Notes: generated by a model not told the origin, from the sequence alone. A stretch of DNA of 64,000 bases from Helianthus annuus (GCF_002127325.2 NC_035437.2:158359597-158423596); one strand, 5' to 3'. Numbered from the stretch's first letter, positions 21,315 to 32,411 are shown. Made by a program: numbers and translations.

Positions 21315-22532
21315 ATGAACAACGAATGGGAAGAAACGGACCCATATGATCCCACATGGGAAGGTGACGAGGAATCGTCAGTCTTTAATCGTTTACCAAA
21401 AAACCATGAGTACTACAAGCCAAGACAACACATTGGCTACACAGAAGAAGCTGAAAGAGATTTCCGCCTGGCATACAGACCAGCGGAAGCTACGGAACAC
21501 TCCAAGTTTATCCCGAAAATTGCACTCGCGCCGCTTTCACGAGAGAAGCTACCCCCAACTGTTGGGAAATTCAATGGGTTGACTGACCCAGACGATCACG
21601 TCAGAACATTCACGAGTGTGGGCTGCATGGGAGGTTGGAACATGCCCATGTGGTGCCACCTGTTCATTCAAACTCTTACCGGAGCGGCTCGCGCCTGGTT
21701 TGACAGCCTTCCGCCTGGGAAGATTAAATCATGGACAGATTTCAAGACGCAATTCTTAAGCTACTTTAGCCAACAACGTCGCTACCAACGTGACACAGCC
21801 GAAGTAGAAGATATTTGGCGAAGAGATGGTGAAGGTCTGGAGGACTTCATCACGCGTTTTAACAAAGAGTGTCTGGAAATAGGCGGCGTCAGTGAGCAAC
21901 TCATGCGCTGTCACTTCAAAAAGGCTATACGCTGCGATAGTCTCATTAGAACCATCACAGGCAAAGATGGAATGCCAAAGGAGTGGGATAAACTAATGGA
22001 AGCCGCAAAAATCGTCGCGCAAACTGAGGAGTCCCTTGCTGGTGGAAAGGGCTACTACCCAGAAGATCGATTCTCAAGAGGAAGTACGCGCGACAACAAC
22101 AACAAGCGTAACAAATACAAGAGTCATGACTGGAAGTCTGAGAGACCAAGAGGCCGTGATGACAGGCCGCGCTACAGAGAAGATGCGCGAGAAACGATTG
22201 ACCGAATCGGTTACAAGAAGGCGGTCAGAGACGACAATCGTGACAAACACTGGACTCCGCTCACAAAAACGCCAAAGGAGGTATTGATGACGGAGAATAT
22301 CGATTTCAAGGCTCCCAGGCCAATGACAAACAAGAAAGGGCAAGACCCCAACTTGTACTGCGATTTTCACAAAGATTCAGGGCACCTGACCAACGACTGT
22401 TATAGCTTGCGCCAAGAAATCGAGAGAGCGCTCAAAAGCGGTAAGCTAAGCCATTTAGTGAAGAATGTACGCAAGGAAACCCGTCAACTCCAGTGCCACG
22501 ACGAAGGAAACCACAAAAGGTCCGACGACTAG
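21315..22532 (+). CDS. Tat gag, capsid and nucleocapsid part
   Basis: 405 codons. A retrotransposon gag domain lies at about residues 95-230 (GAARAWFDSLPPGKIKSW, then FKTQFLSYFSQQRR, and GLEDFITRFNKECLE). A basic, arginine-rich stretch follows (residues 245-310). Near residues 348-361 the motif CDFHKDSGHLTNDC gives a Cx2Hx4Hx4C knuckle typical of Tat gag. The frame stops at 22532, where the protease frame is already open, so gag and pol are separated by a shift. Confidence 0.88.
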   Translation: MNNEWEETDPYDPTWEGDEESSVFNRLPKNHEYYKPRQHIGYTEEAERDFRLAYRPAEATEHSKFIPKIALAPLSREKLPPTVGKFNGLTDPDDHVRTFTSVGCMGGWNMPMWCHLFIQTLTGAARAWFDSLPPGKIKSWTDFKTQFLSYFSQQRRYQRDTAEVEDIWRRDGEGLEDFITRFNKECLEIGGVSEQLMRCHFKKAIRCDSLIRTITGKDGMPKEWDKLMEAAKIVAQTEESLAGGKGYYPEDRFSRGSTRDNNNKRNKYKSHDWKSERPRGRDDRPRYREDARETIDRIGYKKAVRDDNRDKHWTPLTKTPKEVLMTENIDFKAPRPMTNKKGQDPNLYCDFHKDSGHLTNDCYSLRQEIERALKSGKLSHLVKNVRKETRQLQCHDEGNHKRSDD

Positions 22533-23650
22533 AGACTCACATGATCAACGGACCCAGGTATAGCGCGAAAGAGAAAGGCAAACGCCCTTATGAACCTTCT
22601 TGGCAAGAGCAGCAAGTTATATTTCCGGTAGTGCGCGGCGGACCTCGCACCACACGTCCCGTGGTCATTACCGGTATAATCGGGCATTATGAAACTGACT
22701 ACATATTCATAGACCCGGGAAGTACTGCCGACATCATTTACGAACAGTGTTTCAATCAGTTGGATGAGGAGGATAAAGCGCGACTCGAGCCAGTCGATTA
22801 TCCTTTGTCTGGATTTTGCAACGAGATGGTTTTTCCTCTCGGACAGATCAGTTTCCCCGTCACGCTCTCTGACGGGAAACACTCAAGAACAACAAATGTG
22901 AACTTCATGGTAATGCCAGTGAAATCGAGGCATGATGTGCTTATTGGGAGGGAAACACAAGGCGAGCTAAACATGGTGACTTCAACGCCTCATTCTGCGA
23001 TAGGTTTCCCAACCAAGACAGGAGTAGCAATCATATATGCCAAGAAAGAAGTAATGTCAACTGAAGAGCTGCGCCCAACAAAGGCGGCGAAGGTCTCCAC
23101 GACCGAGCCAGAGAAATGGGTTTTAAACCGAAAATATCCTGAGCAGACTGTGACAATTGGCCACGCCATTTCGTCAGACATCAGAACACGTCTAAAGCAA
23201 CTGCTGTTTCGAAACATGGATATATTTGCCTGGACACCGGCAGACATGACCGGTGTCCCGCGCAACATCACCGAGCATTGCTTAAACACGTACCCATCTG
23301 TCGAGCCAAAGATCCAAAGAAGGCGCAGCCTAGGGGCAGACAAGACAAAAGCAATGAACGAGCAGGTATGTGAGCTGCTCAAAGCCGGGATCCTGCGAGA
23401 GGTAAGATATCAGAGTTGGGTGGCGAACCCCGTGATGGTCGAAAAGTCAAATGGCGGATGGCGCATGTGCGTAGACTACACTGATCTCAACAAGGCGTGC
23501 CCAAAGGATTGCTATTCCTTGCCTGAGATCGATAAAAAAAATAGATTCTCTCGCGCCATACCGATGGAAATGTTTTTTGGACTGCTACAAAGGGTACCAT
23601 CAAGTGCAGATGAAACTGGAAGACGAAGACAAGACAGCCTTCAGGACTGA
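22493..23650 (+). CDS. Tat protease and start of reverse transcriptase
   Basis: Open in a different frame from gag. Protease active site FIDPGSTADIIY at about residues 72-83 (DPGS instead of DSGA/DTGA) with the flap region VLIGRETQG near 150. Then the RT fingers: LLKAGILREVRYQSW and WRMCVDYTDLNKACPKDCY. The frame is lost just after a run of eight As (about 23534-23541) and ends at 23650. No initiator ATG is expected; the first codon listed is GTG, inside a polyprotein. Confidence 0.85.
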   Translation: MPRRRKPQKVRRLETHMINGPRYSAKEKGKRPYEPSWQEQQVIFPVVRGGPRTTRPVVITGIIGHYETDYIFIDPGSTADIIYEQCFNQLDEEDKARLEPVDYPLSGFCNEMVFPLGQISFPVTLSDGKHSRTTNVNFMVMPVKSRHDVLIGRETQGELNMVTSTPHSAIGFPTKTGVAIIYAKKEVMSTEELRPTKAAKVSTTEPEKWVLNRKYPEQTVTIGHAISSDIRTRLKQLLFRNMDIFAWTPADMTGVPRNITEHCLNTYPSVEPKIQRRRSLGADKTKAMNEQVCELLKAGILREVRYQSWVANPVMVEKSNGGWRMCVDYTDLNKACPKDCYSLPEIDKKNRFSRAIPMEMFFGLLQRVPSSADETGRRRQDSLQD

Positions 23651-26342
23651 TCTTGGAATATTCTGCTACACAAAGATGCCGTTCGGCTTAAAGAATGCAG
23701 GCGCAACCTATCAACGCCTGATGGACAAGACCTTTGCAGGAGATATTGGAAAGCACATTGAGGTTTACATCGATGATCTAGTGGTCAAGAGTCCCGAGGA
23801 GGACCAAATGTTGAAAGACATCGAGAAGACGTTTAACTCATTGCGCAACGTCAACATGAAGCTCAACCCAGCCAAATGCTCTTTTGGCATGGAAGAAGGG
23901 AAATTTCTAGGCTTCATTGTTACAAACGGCGGTTTCAAGGTGAACCCGGAGAAAGTACAAGCCATTGAGCGAATGCCCTCACCGCGAAACATCAAAGAGA
24001 TGCAACGACTGGCCGGCCGGCTGGCCGCGCTTAATCGTTTTCTCTCCAATCACGCCGCAAAATCGTATCCCTTCATCAGCACATTGCGCAACTGCGTAAA
24101 GAAGCAAGAGTTCAAGTGGACACCGGAGGCAGAAACAGCTTTTCAACAAATGAAAGCATGTCTGATTGAACTGCCCACCCTAACGGCGCCATTTGAAAAA
24201 GAGCCCCTCGTACTGTACTTGTCCTCCTCGGATAAGGCAGGAGGGTCAGTATTGTTGGTAGACAGGAACGGAGTGCAAACCCCGATCTACTACGTCAGCA
24301 GGGTACTCACAGACCCAGAAACAAGATATTCCACAATGGAAAAGCTGGTTCTTGCGCTACTACACGCCTCTCGAAGGCTGCGCCGATACTTCACAGGGCA
24401 TGTAATAACTGTGTTGACAAACTTCCACATTGGCACTATACTACAGAAGCCTGAGACATCAGGAAGGTTGGCTAAGTGGGCCATCGAACTGGGAGGCCAT
24501 AACATCTTGTATAGGCCACGCCCAGCCATCAAGGGTCAGGTCTTAGCCGACTTCATCACAGAAGTGCCGGCTGATAAAATCAAGGAATGCGAGCTAATAG
24601 AGACTCCCAAGGAAAATACAACAGAGGAAACTTGGATGCTTTACACCGACGGGGCATCAAATGAAGATGGCGCGGGAGCAGGTTTACGCCTAGTGAGCCC
24701 AGAAAATCACGAGTTTACTTACGCCATTAAGCTAGACTTCAAAAACACCAACAATGAAGCTGAGTACGAAGCTTTCCTGGCAGGCTTACGCCTCGCCATC
24801 AAGATGGGAGCAAAAAACTTGCGCGCACATGTTGACTCACTCCTGATAACCAGTCAAGTAAATGGCATATACGACGCGAAGGGAGAAGTCATGGCTCTAT
24901 ATCTGGAACAAGCGAAAGAATTGCTCCAACAATTCGAAACTCACAAGGTTATACATATCAATCGCTCAGAAAACAAGCCTGCCGATGCCTTGAGCAAGCT
25001 TGCCTCGACTTCCTTTCAACATCTTGCCAAGGATGTAAGGATAGAGGTACTCAAGAATCCATCGGTATTACTGCGACAAGTGAACGTGATCGAAACAGGG
25101 CAACCATCGTGGATGACCCCAATCATCCAATACTTGCAAGAAGGGGTGCTCCCTGAAAACAAAGCGGAAGCAAGGAAGATCCAAAACAAAGCCCTACAAT
25201 ACGAAATGAACGGCGGTATTTTGTACCGAAAATCCTTCCTAGGGCCACTACTACGCTGTGTGGACCCTCAGGATGCGAATTACCTGATAAGGGAGATCCA
25301 CGAGGGGATCTGCGGCATTCACTCCGGACCACGGATGGTTGTCGCGAAGATCATGAGCGTCGGTTACTACTGGCCTGGTATGCATGTCGACGCAATGAAG
25401 GAGATCCGCAAATGTGACTCTTGCCAGAGGCACTCTCCAAAAACACTGCGCCCTAAAAATGATCTTATCCCTGTATCCACCGCATGGCCCTTTCAGCAAT
25501 GGGGAATTGACATGGTGGGACCCTTCCCGGATGCTCCCGGCGCAGTAAAGTTTATCATAGTGGCTGTCGACTACTTCACCAAGTGGGTAGAGGCCAAAGC
25601 CCTTGCATCCACCACAGCTATGATTGTGCGCAAGTTCATCTGGGAGCACATCATATGCAGATTTGGCCTTCCGCTCAAGATCGTAACTGACAATGGCACC
25701 AACTTCGCATCAGACGATCTCAAGAAGTGGATGAAGGAAATGAACATTGAACACACTTTCACATCCGTTGCGCATCCCCAAGGCAACGGACAAGTGGAAA
25801 GCGTGAACAAATGCATCGTCGAGGGAATAAAGGCCAGATTGGGGACAAAGCGACGAGGATGGGTTGATGAACTCCCGAGCATCTTATGGGCTCATCGAAC
25901 CATGCCAAAAACAAGTACCGGCGAGACCCCCTTTAGCTTGGTTTATGGCTCAGAGGCGGTTATCCCGGCGGAGATTGGCCTACCCTCACCACGCATGACA
26001 GCGGTCAACTCAATTGACAATGAAGCGGAAAGACGCCTTGACTTGGACTTGTTAGAAGAAAGGCGCGAAATCGCGCGAATCAAAGAGGCCAAGTACAAGA
26101 CCCAGCTAGAAAGGTACTATAACACAAGGGTCCGCATCTGTACCTTCACCCCAGGGGAATACGTCTTCCGCGACAATGAAGCGTCAAATGCGGAACGTCC
26201 AGGAAAGTTGGCACCTAAATGGGAAGGCCCATACCTGATCCACGAGGTCCTGGGCAAAGGGGCTTACAAGTTACGCACCTTAGATGGCCACATCTTACCA
26301 CGAACATGGAACGCGCAACAACTGCGCAAATGTTATATGTAA
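23577..26342 (+). CDS. Tat RT, RNase H, second RNase H and integrase
   Basis: 921 codons, open from upstream. RT palm with YIDD at residues 64-67 (23766-23777). RT-linked RNase H about 195-330 (the usual first D region reads LYLSSSDKAGG, decayed as in other Tat elements). A second, archaeal-type RNase H at about 354-480 with LYTDGASNEDGAGAG and NNEAEYEAFLAGL. Integrase: HHCC finger 570-615 (CDSCQRH), core DDE: D in WGIDMVGP (~643), D in TDNGTNF (~705), E in GQVESVNK (~742). C-terminal LAPKWEGPYLIHEVLGKGAY. Ends at a TAA/TAG-type stop at 26342 without a chromodomain. All catalytic motifs are present here, but the frameshift upstream cuts this part off. Confidence 0.92.
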   Translation: MDCYKGYHQVQMKLEDEDKTAFRTDLGIFCYTKMPFGLKNAGATYQRLMDKTFAGDIGKHIEVYIDDLVVKSPEEDQMLKDIEKTFNSLRNVNMKLNPAKCSFGMEEGKFLGFIVTNGGFKVNPEKVQAIERMPSPRNIKEMQRLAGRLAALNRFLSNHAAKSYPFISTLRNCVKKQEFKWTPEAETAFQQMKACLIELPTLTAPFEKEPLVLYLSSSDKAGGSVLLVDRNGVQTPIYYVSRVLTDPETRYSTMEKLVLALLHASRRLRRYFTGHVITVLTNFHIGTILQKPETSGRLAKWAIELGGHNILYRPRPAIKGQVLADFITEVPADKIKECELIETPKENTTEETWMLYTDGASNEDGAGAGLRLVSPENHEFTYAIKLDFKNTNNEAEYEAFLAGLRLAIKMGAKNLRAHVDSLLITSQVNGIYDAKGEVMALYLEQAKELLQQFETHKVIHINRSENKPADALSKLASTSFQHLAKDVRIEVLKNPSVLLRQVNVIETGQPSWMTPIIQYLQEGVLPENKAEARKIQNKALQYEMNGGILYRKSFLGPLLRCVDPQDANYLIREIHEGICGIHSGPRMVVAKIMSVGYYWPGMHVDAMKEIRKCDSCQRHSPKTLRPKNDLIPVSTAWPFQQWGIDMVGPFPDAPGAVKFIIVAVDYFTKWVEAKALASTTAMIVRKFIWEHIICRFGLPLKIVTDNGTNFASDDLKKWMKEMNIEHTFTSVAHPQGNGQVESVNKCIVEGIKARLGTKRRGWVDELPSILWAHRTMPKTSTGETPFSLVYGSEAVIPAEIGLPSPRMTAVNSIDNEAERRLDLDLLEERREIARIKEAKYKTQLERYYNTRVRICTFTPGEYVFRDNEASNAERPGKLAPKWEGPYLIHEVLGKGAYKLRTLDGHILPRTWNAQQLRKCYM

Positions 26343-26788
26343 CTTACTTCGGCCTTGCGCCCGTTTTTACTTTCTTATGTCGGCTATATGCCATTAACAA
26401 TTAATGTATGAAGGCCTATGCGCCCATTCCAGACTTAATGAAAACATACGACATGTTTTTCGATTACATTTTTTCGTTACAAATGCATGCTAAACTTTTG
26501 ATTAGCGCGAAAACACTCCAGCATTCTAAAAATTTTGTTGACAAGAACCGCCTCCAAGGTCCTCCGCGAACAAAGCGCGAGACCGGGCGGTCGCCTTTTA
26601 CTTAAAAGATACTTCCATTTATTCGAGCTAATTTAACCAAAGTTTTGACAGCAATGCAATAATTGCAACGGAAAAAGCGAAAACGATCCATATATGAAAC
26701 TTGCGCAACTGCGCAGCATTTACAATCAAGTTACACAAGACAGTTACAAGGCACAAACGCCTATCAATAACCTATTCAACAACCTATT
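26343..26788. other. Convergent 3' region between pol and the antisense gene
   Basis: 446 bp of non-coding sequence between two converging reading units; no terminator or hairpin clearly seen. Confidence 0.5.
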
Positions 26789-29700
26789 CTATTCATCGCG
26801 TTGATCACCATCATCTCCGTCATCTTCACCATCGTCATCGTTGCCATCATCATCACCATCTCCACCGTCATCGCCAGCCGGATCTTCATCGGATAGTTCG
26901 ACGGTAACTGGTGGATCGAGGACTGCTTTAAGACGCTGGCACCAGTCGTCTTTTTTCAAAGATTCCACAACCAGATCCATGATAGGCAAGGTAAGGTTGT
27001 CATACGAGTTTTCAGCACGTGCAAGCGCAGCATCAGCACGCTCAGTCACTGAGCAATGACTTACATCAAATTCTTGCCCTAGCACCTGCTCAACGTGACT
27101 GGCACATTCCAAGTAACCTCCTCGATGACCCACCGCACGCGCCGCATCCGTGAGATCAGCAACGGCACGATCGAGCTCGCCAACATTTCAGATGGAGTTG
27201 GCAACCTTCAACAAAAGGAAAGCGTTAAGTACAACTCTTAACCAGATAGAAACATAAAAGACAAAAGTACAAGCTTACCAGCGATACTCCACGAGTGCGC
27301 ATCCATTCAGCCTCCGAGACAAGCGTATCAACGATTCCTTGGGCCTCGGAGTAGTTGGTTTGAGCCACGTTAAGCGCGGCAGCGCTGACAGCACGCGCCT
27401 CCTCAGCCGTAGCAGCCTTAACCCTCTCGGCCTCCAGGTCGATCTCCAACGACTCACATCTGTCGATTTGCTCGTTCAAGCGACGTTTGAGCTCCGCAAT
27501 CTCAACGTCCTTGGCGTGGAGATCTCTGTCCTTGCTAGACAGCTGCACCTGGACCTCAGAAAACTCAACCTGGAAACCGACAAAACAACTTAGGCTGGTT
27601 TGTTAACAACATAGCGAGAATAAAGGAAAACAAATAAACTAACCTCCATCTGTTGCTTGGCAGCCTTCTCTCCCTGCGCCTCCTCTACCTTCGATGTCAA
27701 ATCAGCAACTTTAGCCTCAAGATCAACAATCTTCTGTCGAGCCGCGTAGGCGCGCTCGTTGTCTTGGGCACAAATACGTTTAAACTCGGCCTTCTCTTTG
27801 GCCAGTTGCTCTTCAACATTATGAAGTTTCTTTTGCAGGCCTTCGCGGCCCCATTCTTCGGCCTTCTTATCAGCTTCAAACTTGGCTCTCTCCTCATCAA
27901 GAGCAGCCTTGGACTTCTCAAACTCAGCAATGCGTTTTAACGAGCGCTCACGATAACCCTCCCAGTCGGCGCGTTCTCTAACCATTGTCCGCCATTCGCG
28001 AACTATCTGGTGGTTGGCAGCACGAGCGTTAGCCTCTCCAAGTATAAAGGTGCGATATAACATTTCATGGGGTTTCGCCCTTTGACGGTTGACCTCTGCA
28101 GGGGTAAACGAATTCAAAAACCACTCGCGGCAAGGGGCAAATTCATGAAATGTATCTTTTTGCTTTAAGCTCCAAGGGGCTTGGTGAGGAGCATCGCCGC
28201 GTTCTTCTTCATTGTAAGTTTTATAGTAGATATCGCCAACGGTGTCCTTCGCCCCAACCACATTTGGGTTATAACCCCAGCTCCACCAGAGCTCGCGCCG
28301 CTAGAGGAGAAACGTCCTGACCCCTTAGGCCCTTGGACGTGCGCGGGGTGGGTAGATTTTGTGACCTCAGGCCCTTGGACATTAACAGGCTGTTCCATAG
28401 CCTTCTTCTTTTCTAACTCCTCCAAGGCCCTCTTCTTGGCCGCTTCGGCCACCCTCTCCTCCTCCGCCTTCCTCTTTCTCTCCTCCTCTTTCTTTTTCTT
28501 CTCCTCCTCCTCCTTCCTCTTCCTCTCTTCTTCATCCTTCCTCTTCTTCTCTGCAACTCTCTTCTTCTCTTCCTCTCTCTTCCGAACCTCCTCCACCTTT
28601 CGCTGCGCCTCAGCAGCCTTCGCGGCATCCTGAGCAGCAGTGTCAGTGGACTTGATGGTAATCTTGGGCCTCTTCGCCGCAGCCTCACTGAACGTGACAC
28701 CCTTCTCAGGGGTCTTCTTCTTGATTTCTGAAAAAATAAAGCAAGTGCATTTAAGCAAAGAGAAAAGTATTAAGAAGAGAAGCGAAGAACATACCAGGAG
28801 AAAATTTGTATAACGAGCGCAGCTTGCTCGTTTTCCCAACCGCGGGAATCACAACAGATGTAGGGGCGGAAGCCACACCAGTCGTGGCTTCGCTCCTACC
28901 CCTCTTCCGCCCAATAAGCTGGGCACCAGCATCTTCTTCTTCAGCTTCATCATCTTCAGGAAAAGATGGAGTCGCGCCAGCTTCAGGGTTACGAGAACCC
29001 GCGCTCCCAGAGCTTTTCGACCCACCAGCACCAGTTTTTCCCTTAGCTGCACGTGACAAGCCTTCAAATGAGTCACTGATGATCACATAATCATCTAAGT
29101 CACGTTGACGAAGGCGAAGAGTACCTTTGACAGCAGCAGTTGTCGCGCGACTAGTGCTAGTGCCCTTGCTGGTCACTTCAGGCTCCACCTTCTTCTTCTT
29201 CTTCACAGGTTTCTTCTTCTTCTCCTCGGGGTCAATCCCCAGGTCGCGCAACACACCTGCAAAGATTTTAGACCAGGAACTTAGCTCGCCGCTGGAAGAA
29301 CCTACTGACTCCTCGCTGGAAAGATAGAGAGTCTCTTTCCCAGCGAAAGTCACAGAGCGCAAAGGACGAGGTTTAGGGTATTGCGCACCTTCAGTAGTGG
29401 TTGGCGGCGAAGCAAAGGCATCAGCAGGGAACATGAAGTTGCCTTTAATCTGGTCATACCAGCTTTCCTCATCATCGCGCAACGGGCGAACGCCCATGGA
29501 GCCACCAAATGTCGAGAAGGCAGCTTGATAGAGTTGCGCTTCTACACATGGAAGTAAGTAAGTAACAATTAAAGCAAACCTACTTGGAAAAAGAACAAAG
29601 AAATAACTAACCTTGATCGCCAAGCTTCAACACCGGAACCTCCCTGCTGCTAGGTGACCACTGGTCACTCATCTTCGCTGCGACCAAAACGTTTTCCCCA

Positions 29701-30311
29701 AACACCCGATTCGGGGTTGGGGTTAGCTGCTGGTACCACAGGGCGTTTTTGGGAATCGGTAGGTCTTCCTTCGGTATTGCGTCGGTCCAGTCCCTAAAGG
29801 GCATAGCAATCGGCAAAACCTCCTCCCGGATAAAGAAGAACTTAGGTTTCCAGTCGTGGAAACTCTTTGGTGGGTTTAACAAGATCTTCTTAGCCGCACC
29901 ACGGCTCGCAAAGGAGAAGAAGCCCATCGTCCTTTGCAACTGATAAAAGGCCCGGAATTTATCCACCGACGGCTCAATGCCATGAGAATGGCACAAAAAC
30001 TCGAAGTGTCGTATCCTAACCATTCCCGGTGGGCTCATCTGCGATAGATGGAAGTTGTAGTAATGGAGGATATTGCCCATGAAGTTGGTCGCCGGCAGTC
30101 GGAAATTGCCCTGAAGAAAGAAGTCTTCATATAAAGTAATATATCCGGGTGGTGCATCAGCCGCGGTTTAGCCCTGAGCCGGATACCGGGCATCCCACTC
30201 CGACGGGAATCGAAAGCTTCGAACAATTTGTTCAAAAAGCCCTAGATCCCATCTGAGGACAGGAACTGGTCCTTCCTCAGTAACAGCAACTTCTTGGTGT
30301 TCTTCGCTCAT
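26789..30311 (-). pseudogene. Antisense five-exon gene of the Tat element
   Basis: On the - strand GT-AG introns join exons 30311-29612, 29541-28795, 28727-27644, 27569-27279 and 27205-26789, about 3.2 kb spliced. ATG at 30311 (MSEEHQEVAVTEEG). Exon 1 carries a conserved domain (RSFRFPSEWDARYP, YYNFHLSQMSPPGMVRI, FEFLCHSHGIEPSVDKF) that resembles the Pfam family 'putative gypsy type transposon' (PF04195); that match is from memory. Exon 2 is Ser/Gly-rich and acidic. Exons 3-4 are charged coiled coil (E/K/R runs; LKRRLNEQIDRCESLE). Exon 5 ends in an Asp/Gly-rich acidic tail. Damage: in-frame TAA at 30170-30168, in-frame TGA at 27190-27188, and a frameshift at about 28260-28330. Function unknown. 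Its own TATA lies upstream. Confidence 0.8.
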
Positions 30312-30447
30312 ATCTGAAAATTCTGGAAAAAACTTTGAAGATTTGAAGAAATCTCGAAGATATGAAGAGCAACTTTGAAGATTCAAAGAGGTTTGAGAAG
30401 AAAGTAGGGAAGAAACGAAGAGAAGTGAGAGTCTCTCACCTTCTCTT

Positions 30448-30462
30448 CGGATATATATACCC
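30448..30462 (-). promoter_or_regulatory. TATA box of the antisense gene
   Basis: On the - strand GGTATATATATCC lies about 140 bp upstream of the antisense ATG (30311), followed by a CT-rich leader (GAGAGACTCTCACTTCTC), as is usual in plant promoters. Confidence 0.6.
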
Positions 30463-30918
30463 ATCGCATTTAATGCGATGGGTAACCGTGCCGCGTTCGC
30501 CGCTAGGCTAACCAACGAGAGGTTGCCACGTCAAGCGGAAAACCAGGGGTGACGGTTACCACGCGCGCGTGGGCCTCACTCTCCTGACATGAAGTGCAAC
30601 CGCCGCAGGCGGCATGATGACATCCGTGCCAGGGGTCAACTCAAACGTCGCTCTCAGCGACTTATCTCACCAACCTGTCAGAAGTTCAAATTTCGAAGTT
30701 TCCCGCCATAAACATTACAAGTAGCTTCATACAGAAGTTACAAGAGCCGCGCGAGCTAAATCGAGCAAGACTTGAATGGTACTTGCGCAACTGAAAACAA
30801 CAATTTCCACATGCGCCACACCAATCAAGATCAAAAGAGCATCTCCCTTCACTCCTATTTCCCTTATTTTTATTAAGTCCAGAGCTCCAACCACTTGCGT
30901 TGCGCATGGTGCAGCACT
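30463..30918. other. Non-coding interior upstream of the antisense gene
   Basis: Includes the likely upstream region of the antisense promoter; no ORF with domain support. Confidence 0.45.
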
Positions 30919-30932
30919 GGACTGGGGGGACT
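30919..30932 (+). other. Polypurine tract of the Tat element
   Basis: GGACTGGGGGGACT directly before the 3' LTR, the expected plus-strand primer, although interrupted by pyrimidines. Confidence 0.6.
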
Positions 30933-31813
30933 TGAAGGGGTATGGTCCCAAAAAGCCGCGCAAACCTCTGCCCAGGTTACGCGCGGGACCATACTCCTTA
31001 TTGTAACAAACTTGTTACCAATATCCTCGCGCAGCCTACATCACGTTACGATCTATCTCGCGCGAGGCAAGGCAGACAAGAAGCTCAGATATCAACACTT
31101 AGCATAAATAATGGTATAAATGAGCACACTAACCCCGCGCGGGTTAGTTGCTGTCCAACAAGAACCACTCAGTAGGGAAGCACACAGCTACCTACAGTGG
31201 TACACAGGGTACAAGTGGCAGTAAAAGGAGCCAATGAGCGTCCAGCAGGCTCTGGTCAATCGTGCGCCACGATCGCCTGAAGAAAAGTACACAAGGACGC
31301 CTACATGGCACCAATCAAGCGACGGAGACAACTGTCCCACGATCTCCACTTGTCTGCTGATGACAAAAGGACAACAAGGCCGACAACAATGACACGTGGC
31401 TCCAGTCAAGGTGCGCCAGCACCAACGAACGTCTAGAAGCCACTAAGCGGTCGATGCCAGCAAGGCAAAGAGCATATCCGTTATGTTGTCCGTTTATGGC
31501 CCAAGGCCCATCAGCCCATAACCTCTTACACCTCTCCGGCTATAAATAGAGACCTCATTCCACAGGTTAAACACTCTATTCCCTCTACTCTCACTCTTTA
31601 CACTTAATTACTCTCAAAGCGGTCGCTTATTCTCACGCCGGAGCCTGGTTAAGAGGGAAACCCCCACATTCCCCTCTTAACGAGTAACGGTGTTCTGTTT
31701 TGCAGGATTAGATCACCAAGTCGGAGCTCAAATACTCATAAGAAGATTAACCACTATGAAAGGAACATAAACCAATCTTAATTAACTCCCTTAATTAGAT
31801 CACTGTTTCTTCA
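30933..31813 (+). mobile_element. 3' LTR of the Tat element
   Basis: 881 bp, TATAAATA at 31541-31548. Joins directly to a truncated U6 gene at 31814. Confidence 0.92.
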
Positions 31814-31857
31814 GGGACCATTTCTCGATTTGTGCGTGTCATCATTGCGCGGGGGCC

Positions 31858-31889
<32 letters not shown>

Positions 31890-31909
31890 TCAGATGTCCC
31901 CGAAGGGAC
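31814..31909 (-). pseudogene. U6: U6 snRNA (copy 2), truncated by the Tat element
   Basis: On the - strand the U6 5' end is intact (GTCCCTTCGGGGACATCTG from 31909) and ACAGAGA is kept, but the RNA stops at GAAATGGTCCC where the LTR begins, losing the 3' tail and terminator. Three substitutions against the other copies (CATCTG for CATCCG, and two in GCCCCCGCGCAATGATGAC). Upstream the TATA (31931-31939) survives, but the USE is deleted: the flank runs straight to the CCACAGGATGTGTCAT text found beyond the USE in other copies. Confidence 0.88.
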
Positions 31910-32411
31910 AATAACCATCACCCACCTCCGCCATATAAACCTAACTTAACCCACAGGATGTGTCATATGAACTTAATTTACTTTTTTTCATAATCAAACT
32001 GCATGCATGGGAAAATGTTGAAACAGTTCAAGACTAAAGAAGAAGCACACTAAGCTCACTGATTACAACTACTTATCTCAATACATGTTTCTTTTTTTAA
32101 AAACATTGGTTTCTTACAAAGTTGCATATTCGGTTGAGGTGTGTTGAATCCAGATGGGATACAAAGGTTTGTTATTATAAAATCTAGAGATGATTGCTAA
32201 TTCAATATAATCACGCCACGGGTTCAGTTAAACCTTTACCAATGCTGGTGACGCTTATGCCACCGGGACTCAGTTGGCAGGCGACATCAAAAGTGGCAGT
32301 TATTGAGCAGAAAAGATTTTAGGAACAACAGTTAGGAGAGTGCATGATATGAAGAAACCAATAAAAAGGCACGGAGGCTTGAAAAGTGGGAAAGTTTAGT
32401 ATTTGGTGTTT

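Larger units (their letters stand above)
19826..31813 (+). mobile_element. Ty3/gypsy retrotransposon, Tat lineage, 11,988 bp
   Basis: Two 881-bp LTRs (TGAAGGGG...TTTCTTCA), PBS, gag, pol with dual RNase H and no chromodomain, a 4.6-kb 3' region with an antisense gene, and a polypurine tract. Dual RNase H plus the long post-pol region is the hallmark of the Tat group. Comparing the LTRs by eye I found one difference (CACATTACG against CACGTTACG), so insertion is recent. The coding regions nevertheless contain frameshifts. There is no 5-bp target duplication: flanks are TCCAC and GGGAC. Confidence 0.92.

Noticed and set aside
28181..28633. 150-codon ORF on the + strand
   Set aside because: Shadow of the coiled-coil exon of the antisense Tat gene; phenylalanine/serine-rich from TTC/TCC on the opposite strand.
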